Under the pieces are notes generated by a model. That model was not told the origin of the DNA. It did not search any database and saw only the letters and a list, made by a program, of their open reading frames with translations. From Bacillota bacterium (GTDB taxonomy: Bacteria > Bacillota > Clostridia > Christensenellales > Aristaeellaceae): 11,622 nucleotides of DNA. Location of the stretch: positions 1 through 11,622 of the forward strand of contig JAEZLW010000215.1 in assembly GCA_023415145.1 (NCBI GenBank). The letters run 5' to 3'. The position numbers and the translations under genes are program-made. Of the stretch, positions 6,195-11,622 are shown one piece after another. Numbering within the stretch: the stretch's first letter is position 1; each line of letters begins with the position of its first letter.

Positions 6195-6262
6195 CCTGGG
6201 AGGGTCCAGGGAGGGCAGCTTTTTCAAAAGGTGCCCTCCCTGGCAAAAGGCACCCTCCCTGG
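6195..6262. repeat. Direct and inverted C/G-rich repeats between the EamA gene and glyS, possible terminator
   Basis: Four related blocks occur: CCTGGGAGGG (6195-6204), CCAGGGAGGGCA (6206-6217), TGCCCTCCCTGG (6232-6243) and CACCCTCCCTGG (6251-6262). The last two belong to a 19-bp tandem repeat, CAAAAGGTGCCCTCCCTGG (6225-6243) and a copy at 6244-6262 with two changes. The second and third blocks form a 12-bp perfect stem, extended by CTTTT/AAAAG inside the loop. Pairing the second block with the fourth instead gives a stem followed by CGGCTTTTCTT, a weak terminator-like tail. The likely role is ending the EamA transcript. Alternative pairings could matter but are unproven. Confidence 0.65.
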
Positions 6263-6271
6263 CGGCTTTTC

Positions 6272-6300
6272 TTGACAAAACAGCATCTCGCGGATATGAT
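6272..6300 (+). promoter_or_regulatory. Promoter of glyS
   Basis: TTGACA (6272-6277), a 17-bp spacer and TATGAT (6295-6300). The start point would be near 6307, leaving a leader of under 30 nt, too short for a T-box riboswitch. Confidence 0.85.
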
Positions 6301-6333
6301 GATACGGTATCACGTAAGGCGGAGGGGAATTAC

Positions 6334-7722
6334 ATGGCGGCGCTGACCATGGATAAGCTGGTAGCCCTGTGCAAAGGCAGGGGCTTTATTTTTGCCGGGT
6401 CCGAAATTTACGGCGGTTTGGCCAATACCTGGGATTATGGCCCTTTGGGTGTGGAATTCAAGAACAATGTAAAGCGCGCCTGGTGGCGGAAATTTGTTCA
6501 GGAGAGCAAAACCAATGTTGGCCTGGACAGCGCCATTTTGATGAACCGCAGCGTTTGGGTGGCTTCCGGCCATGTGGGCAATTTCAACGATCCGCTGATG
6601 GATTGCAAGGCTTGCAAGGCACGCTTCCGGGCCGACAAACTGATAGAGGATTATGCCATCGCCAAAGGCGAAGAATTGCAGGCGGACGGCTGGAGCAACG
6701 ACAAGCTGGAAGCCTATATTGCGGAAAACAAGATTCCCTGCCCCACCTGCGGCAAGCACGATTTTACGGGCATCCGCAAGTTCAACATGATGTTCAAGAC
6801 CTTCCAGGGCGTGACGGAGGACTCTGCAAGCGAAATCTACCTGCGTCCGGAAACGGCACAGGGCATTTTCGTCAACTTCAAAAACATCGTACGCACCACA
6901 CGGCGCAAGCTACCCATGGGCGTGGCCCAGGTCGGAAAATCCTTCCGCAATGAAATCACGCCGGGCAACTTTACCTTCCGTACCCGGGATTTTGAGCAGA
7001 TGGAAATGGAATTTTTCTGTAAGCCCGGCGAGGATCTGGAATGGTTCCAATACTGGCGCGGCTTTTGCCGTGACTGGCTGTTGTCTTTGGGCATGAAACC
7101 CGAAAGCCTGCGCCTTCGCGACCATAAGCCGGAGGAACTGAGCCACTATTCGAAGGCCACCACCGACTTTGAATTCCTGTTCCCCTTTGGCTGGGGCGAA
7201 TTGTGGGGCATTGCTGACCGCACGGACTTTGATTTAAAGGCCCATCAGGCGGTAAGCGGCGAAAACATGGAATATATCGACCCTGTCACCAACGAGCGGT
7301 ACATCCCCTACGTGGTGGAGCCCGCTCTGGGCGCTGACCGGGCAGCACTGGCTTTCCTGTGCGATTCCTACGAGGAACAGGAGCTGGAGGGCGGCGACAT
7401 GCGCGTTGTACTGCACCTGCATCCCGCGCTGGCGCCTTATAAGGCCGCGGTTCTGCCGTTGCAAAAGAACAAGCTGGGCGGCCTGGCAACAGAAGTCCAG
7501 CAGGAGCTGAGCAAGCATTTCATGGTGGATTACGATGAGACCGGCTCCATCGGCAAGCGCTACCGCCGCCAGGATGAAATCGGTACCCCCATGTGCATCA
7601 CCGTGGATTTTGACACGCTGGAGAACAACACCGTGACTGTACGCGACCGGGACACCATGACCCAGGACCGGGTTGCGATCGCCGATTTGAGGGCGTATAT
7701 TGAAAAACGGTTAGTTTTCTGA
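6334..7722 (+). CDS. glyS: Glycine--tRNA ligase, single-chain (GRS1-type) class II synthetase
   Basis: This 462-residue cytoplasmic enzyme charges tRNA-Gly with glycine. It is the homodimeric type found in many Firmicutes, archaea and eukaryotes, not the bacterial alpha2beta2 form. It opens with LCKGRGFIFAGSEIYGGLANTWDYGPLG, the family hallmark. An insertion carries a four-cysteine set (C91, C94, C136, C139), a likely zinc site. Then come RPETAQG (171-177), motif 2 with FRNEITPGNFTFRTRDFEQME from F204, and motif 3 EPALGADRAALAF around R336. The C-terminal anticodon-binding domain (LAPYKAAVLPL, DYDETGSIGKRYRRQDEIGTP) ends the protein. The length is typical. ATG 6334 has GGAGGGG (6321-6327) 6 nt upstream. 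The gene has its own promoter and a strong terminator, so it is probably monocistronic. Confidence 0.97.
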   Translation: MAALTMDKLVALCKGRGFIFAGSEIYGGLANTWDYGPLGVEFKNNVKRAWWRKFVQESKTNVGLDSAILMNRSVWVASGHVGNFNDPLMDCKACKARFRADKLIEDYAIAKGEELQADGWSNDKLEAYIAENKIPCPTCGKHDFTGIRKFNMMFKTFQGVTEDSASEIYLRPETAQGIFVNFKNIVRTTRRKLPMGVAQVGKSFRNEITPGNFTFRTRDFEQMEMEFFCKPGEDLEWFQYWRGFCRDWLLSLGMKPESLRLRDHKPEELSHYSKATTDFEFLFPFGWGELWGIADRTDFDLKAHQAVSGENMEYIDPVTNERYIPYVVEPALGADRAALAFLCDSYEEQELEGGDMRVVLHLHPALAPYKAAVLPLQKNKLGGLATEVQQELSKHFMVDYDETGSIGKRYRRQDEIGTPMCITVDFDTLENNTVTVRDRDTMTQDRVAIADLRAYIEKRLVF

Positions 7723-7736
7723 TGGCATTGAATGAT

Positions 7737-7767
7737 AAAAGCGGGGAGTGAAAACTTCCCGCTTTTT
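7737..7767. terminator. Bidirectional intrinsic terminator between glyS and the NUDIX gene
   Basis: GCGGGGAGT (7741-7749) pairs with ACTTCCCGC (7754-7762) with one G-U, around a 4-nt GAAA loop. TTTTT (7763-7767) follows on the plus strand, and AAAA (7737-7740) precedes it, giving a T-tract on the minus strand. It therefore can end both converging genes. Confidence 0.9.
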
Positions 7768-7781
7768 CTTAAACCAGAAAA

Positions 7782-8270
7782 TCAAAATTCATTCAATTCT
7801 TCAAACTGAACATCTTTTTTAGATGCAATGCCGCCGTACAAGTTGTTTGTGTATCGGCCGGTTTCTATATAGTGTTGTAACACATATTGTGATGTGAAAG
7901 GCATTTCCAACTCATTTACTTTCTCTAAAGGAACCCACTCGGGTTTTCCTTCATCACAGTCAAGAGAAACAGTTACATCTTCTTGTATGTTTGCGAAAAA
8001 ATAATAGTTTTGTCTTACCTCATCATTTTTGAGCCTTAACGTAATATACCGAAGCTCGATTTTACTTATGTCGCTTTCTGTTAAATGTATTTCTTCCTCA
8101 AGTTCGCGCAAGACGCAAGCTCTTGCATCGTTTAGTTCATTGCTTTCGAAGTGTCCGCCGATACCGCACCATGATGGAGGCACAACTCTTGAGCCTATTC
8201 GATAGAGCATCAATATACTATTGTTATTGATAATGTAAATGGATGCCATGTTCCTCAATCTTCCATTCAT
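7782..8270 (-). CDS. NUDIX hydrolase
   Basis: This 162-residue protein has one NUDIX fold, whose family hydrolyses nucleoside diphosphates linked to other groups with a divalent metal. The box reads GGHFESNELNDARACVLREL then EEEI, from G38 to about I61. The metal-binding glutamates are expected at E56, E59 and E60. There are nine rather than seven residues between the early Glu and the Arg-Glu pair, so the box departs slightly from the textbook pattern. Substrate is unknown. ATG 8270 has GAGG about 8 nt upstream; ATG 8249 (M8) is possible, but its GAGGA is only 2 nt away. The gene is clearly AT-richer (about 40% GC by sampling lines) than the neighbouring asparaginase gene (about 60%), which suggests later acquisition. 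It lies 56 bp downstream of the asparaginase gene on the same strand and may be co-transcribed; no convincing promoter was seen in the gap. Confidence 0.88.
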   Translation of the reverse strand: MNGRLRNMASIYIINNNSILMLYRIGSRVVPPSWCGIGGHFESNELNDARACVLRELEEEIHLTESDISKIELRYITLRLKNDEVRQNYYFFANIQEDVTVSLDCDEGKPEWVPLEKVNELEMPFTSQYVLQHYIETGRYTNNLYGGIASKKDVQFEELNEF

Positions 8271-8326
8271 TTATCTAACCTCACGTAATGATGTAAGATC
8301 AGGGACAAGAACGAAAAAAGCAAGGA

Positions 8327-9298
8327 TCAGCCGCTGAACTCCCCGCAAAGATTCTGCCGCAGATACTTCTCCGACTCTCCCTGGCCCAGCGCCCACATGA
8401 GCTTGGTGACGGCGGCTTCTGTTGTCATATCCCGGCCGGAGAAGACATGACTGGACAATATCCTGCTGCCGACCTCATATACCGTGAAGTCGGCTTTTTC
8501 ATACAAGCACTGCGTCACGACAAGTGCATACAATCCCTTTTCCGCCAGCATGTGCAGCTTATCCACCAGGTTGCGGCGGATGTAGTGCAGCCCACCCAAG
8601 CCGAAGGCCTCGATCACAACGCCCTTGTAGCCGGCGGCAACGATCCAGGCGAACACGTCTGGCATGGTGCCGGGCATGAGCTTCAATAAAAATACCCTGG
8701 GGTCGATTTCGTCCCGGAACAGGTAGGCTTCCCCGAATTGCTGGGGGTTGGTAAAATGCACCCCGTCCCCGTCCACGAAGCCTGCAAGCGGTGCGTTGAC
8801 ACTATCAAAGGCATCGAAACTGGTGGTGCGCGTTTTCACCGCACGTGAGCCTGAGATGATCTTTTGATGAAACGCCACATACGTGCCGGGGACGCCGTTG
8901 ACGGCCGCTGCGAAGGCGCAGTGCATGTTGGGGATGGCGTCGGATAACGGATGGGTGATGGGCAATTGTGCCCCGGTGAACACGATGGGCTTTTCATGGC
9001 CGCAAAGCATGTAGGAAATCGCCGCGGCGGAATAAGCCATGGTGTCAGTACCGTGGGTGACCACCGCACCGTCACATGTGTTAAGTGCGTCCCTTACGGC
9101 ACCGGCCAGTATCCGCCATTCCTCCGGCTGGATGTTGCTGGAATCCAGCGCAAACACATCCCGGCTCCAAACGTTGCAGATTGTTTCCACGCCGGAAAGG
9201 CGGGCAAGCTCCGCCCCGGTCAGTGCAGGGACCAGCCCATTCTTGGTGGGGGCGCTGGCGATGGTTCCGCCGGTGGCCAGTAGCGCAATGGTCTTCAT
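8327..9298 (-). CDS. ansA: L-asparaginase, cytoplasmic (type I-like)
   Basis: This 323-residue protein hydrolyses asparagine to aspartate and ammonia. It begins MKTIALLATGGTIAS with no signal peptide, so it should act in the cytoplasm. The catalytic residues of the family are present: nucleophile T12 in TGGTIAS, the T84-D85 pair in THGTDTMAYS, and K155 in SRAVKTRTTSFDAFDS. The substrate-contacting LDSSNIQPEEW (residues 51-61) is also present. The small C-terminal domain contains IEAFGLGG and VTQCLYEKADFTVYEVG. Length matches the family. The start is set by GGGAGGA just upstream of ATG 9298-9296. A candidate promoter lies at 9355-9328. The related amidase families (glutaminase-asparaginase, archaeal GatD) share the fold, but length and motifs fit asparaginase best. 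Confidence 0.94.
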   Translation of the reverse strand: MKTIALLATGGTIASAPTKNGLVPALTGAELARLSGVETICNVWSRDVFALDSSNIQPEEWRILAGAVRDALNTCDGAVVTHGTDTMAYSAAAISYMLCGHEKPIVFTGAQLPITHPLSDAIPNMHCAFAAAVNGVPGTYVAFHQKIISGSRAVKTRTTSFDAFDSVNAPLAGFVDGDGVHFTNPQQFGEAYLFRDEIDPRVFLLKLMPGTMPDVFAWIVAAGYKGVVIEAFGLGGLHYIRRNLVDKLHMLAEKGLYALVVTQCLYEKADFTVYEVGSRILSSHVFSGRDMTTEAAVTKLMWALGQGESEKYLRQNLCGEFSG

Positions 9299-9327
9299 GG
9301 GAATCCTCCCTCAAGCATCTGTTAAGA

Positions 9328-9355
9328 AGTATAGCACGTTCCTCACAAATGAAAA
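9328..9355 (-). promoter_or_regulatory. Candidate promoter of the asparaginase gene
   Basis: On the minus strand TTTTCA (9355-9350), a 16-bp spacer and TATACT (9333-9328). The -10 is good and the -35 has four matches, so it is weaker than the other promoters of the window. Confidence 0.55.
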
Positions 9356-9377
9356 GCCCCTTCACACACTTTCCTCA

Positions 9378-9406
9378 TTGCATTTGTATATAGTGAAAGG
9401 TATAAT
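9378..9406 (+). promoter_or_regulatory. Candidate promoter of the MFS-GDPD unit
   Basis: TTGCAT (9378-9383), a 17-bp spacer and a perfect TATAAT (9401-9406). The -35 matches only in TTG. The predicted start is about 20 nt upstream of the MFS ATG. Confidence 0.6.
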
Positions 9407-9434
9407 TTGTTATAGAAAATCACGGAGGGCGCTT

Positions 9435-10736
9435 ATGAAGCTGAATGTGAAACGGACGCTGCTGGTGGGCCTGGCCTTCATGTCGATTTCCGCGTTCTGG
9501 CAATTGTACGATAACGTCATCCCTTTGATCCTGAAAAACAATTTTGCCTTGGAGGATGGTTTTGCCGGGTTCATCATGGCGTTGGATAATATACTGGCGC
9601 TGTTCCTGCTGCCTTTCTTCGGTTTGTTGTCGGACCGTTGCGGCTTAAGAACTGGCAGGCGTATGCCCTTCATCCTGGCCGGTACGGCTGCTGCATCCTT
9701 GATGATGATGCAGTTGCCCGGTGCGGCCAACATGGGTGACGCCACGCTGTTTTATGTGGGGCTGGGCGTTCTGCTTATAGCCATGGGCACTTACCGTTCA
9801 CCGGCCGTGGCCCTGATGCCGGATGTTACACCCAAGCCCCTTCGTTCCAAAGGAAATGCCGTCATCAACCTGATGGGTGCGCTGGGCGGCGTATTTACTA
9901 TTTTGGCCACACTGCTTCTTGTAAAAAAACCGGAGGGCAGCTTCCGTGCGGATTACACTGCCGTTTTTATGGCGGCAGCTGCCTTCATGGTCATTTGTGT
10001 GGCTGCGCTGGTGCTGACTGTTCAGGAGCGCAGGCTGGTTAAGCAGATGGAAGATATCCATTACGGCGTTGACCCAAAGACGGAGCAGGCCGCTCAGATC
10101 ACTGACAGCGGAACCGAAAAGCTGCCTCCGGCTCTTTTCAAAAGCCTGATCCTCATTTTGTCCTCAGTATTTTTGTGGTTCATGGGTTATAACGCCGTGA
10201 CCACCGCCTTTACGAAGTATGCCCAGGAAATGTGGAATATGGATATCGGCGCGGCCTCCGCATGCATCATGGTGGCCACGGTAGGAGCCATCGTATCCTA
10301 CCTGCCGGTTGGCATATTTTCCGCACGGTTTGGCCGCAAGCGCATGATCCAGTTCGGCATCATCCTTCTGTCTTTGTGCTTTGCTTCCGGCACAGTGTTT
10401 TCAGCCTTCACGCCATTGTTGTATGTGATGTTCGCGCTGGTGGGCTGTGCCTGGGCCTGCATCAATGTCAACAGTTATCCCATGGTGGTGGAACTCAGCC
10501 GCGGTGCCAGTGTTGGCAAGTATACGGGGTATTACTACACCTTCTCCATGGCCGCCCAGATCGTGACGCCCATCCTGTCGGGCTTCCTTCTGCAATATGT
10601 GGGCTACTGGACGCTGTTCCCTTATGCGGCGGTGATGGTGGCATTGGCCTTTATCACCATCAGCCTGACGAAGCACGGTGACAGCAGGCCTGAAAAGCCG
10701 CAAAGCAAGCTGGAAGCCTTCCAGACGGAGGATTGA
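9435..10736 (+). CDS. MFS transporter, SLC45/sugar-transporter-like
   Basis: This 433-residue membrane protein should have twelve helices. It starts MKLNVKRTLLVGLAFMSISAF. The first cytoplasmic loop reads GLLSDRCGLRTGRRMPFI, close to the D-R-x(n)-G-R-R-x-P-F-I signature of SLC45-type proton/sugar carriers. YRSPAVALMPDVTPKPLRSKGNAV follows in the next loop, again as in that group. A central charged loop (about residues 200-230) separates the two halves, and the second half repeats the basic loop as SARFGRKRMIQF. The substrate is not determined; a sugar or glycoside is a reasonable guess. ATG 9435 has GGAGGG (9424-9429) 5 nt upstream. The open frame extends far upstream to 9039, but that part overlaps the asparaginase gene in antisense and is not coding. 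The GDPD gene starts 2 bp after its stop. Confidence 0.9.
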   Translation: MKLNVKRTLLVGLAFMSISAFWQLYDNVIPLILKNNFALEDGFAGFIMALDNILALFLLPFFGLLSDRCGLRTGRRMPFILAGTAAASLMMMQLPGAANMGDATLFYVGLGVLLIAMGTYRSPAVALMPDVTPKPLRSKGNAVINLMGALGGVFTILATLLLVKKPEGSFRADYTAVFMAAAAFMVICVAALVLTVQERRLVKQMEDIHYGVDPKTEQAAQITDSGTEKLPPALFKSLILILSSVFLWFMGYNAVTTAFTKYAQEMWNMDIGAASACIMVATVGAIVSYLPVGIFSARFGRKRMIQFGIILLSLCFASGTVFSAFTPLLYVMFALVGCAWACINVNSYPMVVELSRGASVGKYTGYYYTFSMAAQIVTPILSGFLLQYVGYWTLFPYAAVMVALAFITISLTKHGDSRPEKPQSKLEAFQTED

Positions 10737-10738
10737 AC

Positions 10739-11548
10739 ATGGCTTGGGTTTTGGGCAGCCTTCTTCTTTTGACGGTGCTGTACGTATTTTTGATCGCTCC
10801 CGGCAAGCGCGGGAAGGATATTTCAGCCCTGCAGGGTTTTGCGTATGCCCACCGTGGTCTTTTCGACAACAAAAATGGCATCCCTGAAAATTCCCTTGCG
10901 GCTTTTGCCCGGGCGGTGGAAGCGGGCTATGGCATGGAGCTGGATGTGCAGCTTACGCAAGATGGGCAGTTGGCTGTGTTTCACGACAGGACCCTTTCCC
11001 GCATGTGCGGTGCTGATGAATGCCTTTCGGAGCTTTCGTATTCCGAGGCGCAAAAATACACACTTCTTGATACGAGAGAGCGCATTCCTTTGCTTTCGCA
11101 GGTACTGGAGTTGGTGGCTGGCCGTGTTCCGGTGATTGTGGAGCTAAAGCATTACGGAAATGTAAACGATCTTGCCAAAGAAGCAAACGTCCTTTTGTCC
11201 CGGTATAACGGTCCTTATTGTGTGGAATCCTTTCATCCGCTGGCCATGCGCTGGTTCAAAAAAAACGCGCCGCAGGTGATAAGGGGGCAGCTGGCTTCCG
11301 GCGTCATATCGCGGGAATCGCCGGCCTATCAGCAGGCAGCACTCAAATACCTGCTGGTGAATGTACTGTCCAGGCCGGATTTCATCGCCTACGACATTCG
11401 TAAGGACAAGAACGCCAGCATATTTATACTCCGTCACCTGTTCCGGCCTTTATGGGTCGCCTGGACGGTGCGTACCATAAAGGAGCATACAAAAGCATCG
11501 CAAGCCTATGATCTGCAAATCTTTGAGGGCTTTATGCCTAATCATTGA
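10739..11548 (+). CDS. Glycerophosphodiester phosphodiesterase, membrane-anchored
   Basis: This 269-residue protein has one N-terminal membrane segment (WVLGSLLLLTVLYVFLIA, residues 3-20) followed by a GDPD TIM barrel. The family cleaves glycerophosphodiesters to glycerol 3-phosphate and an alcohol, using a divalent metal. The signature is complete: AHRGL (H38, R39), PENSLAAF, ELDVQLTQDG (E67, D69), FHD (H82) and a later VELK. H38 and H82 are the expected catalytic pair. The anchor is not cleaved by an obvious signal-peptidase site; which face of the membrane the barrel is on is uncertain. GGAGG (10727-10731) lies 7 nt before ATG 10739. A TTG at 10733 overlaps the MFS stop but is too close to that site. 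It is translationally coupled with the MFS gene, which suggests that the transporter and the enzyme share a substrate route. Confidence 0.93.
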   Translation: MAWVLGSLLLLTVLYVFLIAPGKRGKDISALQGFAYAHRGLFDNKNGIPENSLAAFARAVEAGYGMELDVQLTQDGQLAVFHDRTLSRMCGADECLSELSYSEAQKYTLLDTRERIPLLSQVLELVAGRVPVIVELKHYGNVNDLAKEANVLLSRYNGPYCVESFHPLAMRWFKKNAPQVIRGQLASGVISRESPAYQQAALKYLLVNVLSRPDFIAYDIRKDKNASIFILRHLFRPLWVAWTVRTIKEHTKASQAYDLQIFEGFMPNH

Positions 11549-11573
11549 CAATTGCAGGCAGATACAGTATAAT
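11545..11573 (+). promoter_or_regulatory. Perfect-consensus promoter reading out of the window
   Basis: TTGACA (11545-11550), a 17-bp spacer and TATAAT (11568-11573), both perfect. The -35 overlaps the GDPD stop codon (11546-11548). The start point would be near 11580. No coding start is identifiable in the remaining 40 bases, so the target gene or RNA lies outside. Confidence 0.8.
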
Positions 11574-11622
11574 GCATTCGGCATATCAGTTGCTGCAGGC
11601 AAACTGTATATGAAAGCAGAAG

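Noticed and set aside
6185..6333. T-box riboswitch upstream of glyS
   Set aside because: The promoter leaves a leader of under 30 nt and no T-box core motif is present. The repeats lie upstream of the promoter.
9039..9434. N-terminal extension of the MFS protein
   Set aside because: This stretch is antisense to the asparaginase start and its promoter; a good RBS and promoter support ATG 9435.

Overview
The window looks like a chromosomal segment from an anaerobic, moderately high-GC Firmicute (Clostridia-like). The signs are a class III (oxygen-sensitive, glycyl-radical) ribonucleotide reductase with its activase, a single-chain glycyl-tRNA synthetase, purine-rich Shine-Dalgarno sites before most genes, and several near-consensus TTGACA/TATAAT promoters. 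No rRNA or tRNA gene, CRISPR array, transposase or phage gene was seen, so no finer taxonomic claim is made.

Layout. 1-786 (minus): the N-terminal 262 codons of a CorA-type Mg2+ channel, running off the left edge. Its roughly 190-nt leader (787-985) holds the most interesting element of the window: a near-consensus promoter, a 24-codon upstream ORF with a strong ribosome-binding site whose peptide begins MEGDPYSP, a possible antiterminator helix built partly from that ORF, and an intrinsic terminator whose T-tract ends one base before the corA start codon. This has the architecture of a translation-sensing attenuator. The start of the peptide resembles the enterobacterial Mg2+-sensing leader peptide MgtL. 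1080-1154: two NrdR-type operator boxes spaced 31 bp centre to centre, abutting a perfect TTGACA-17-TATAAT promoter. 1348-4466 (plus): nrdD and nrdG, separated by about 290 bp packed with seven inverted repeats. 4472-5104 (minus): a LysE/RhtB exporter. 5276-6184 (plus): an EamA/DMT exporter, divergent from the LysE gene. 6195-6262: a cluster of C/G-rich direct and inverted repeats. 6334-7722 (plus): glyS, ended by a bidirectional terminator. 7782-8270 (minus): an AT-rich NUDIX hydrolase gene. 8327-9298 (minus): a cytoplasmic-type asparaginase. 9435-11548 (plus): a two-gene unit of an SLC45-like MFS transporter and a membrane-anchored glycerophosphodiester phosphodiesterase. 11545-11573: a perfect promoter reading out of the right edge.

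Functionally this is mostly housekeeping: Mg2+ uptake, anaerobic dNTP synthesis, tRNA charging, amino-acid export and degradation, and lipid or sugar turnover. The genes sit in short, independently promoted units. The unusual content is regulatory: the corA leader, the hairpin array between nrdD and nrdG, and the repeat cluster before glyS.
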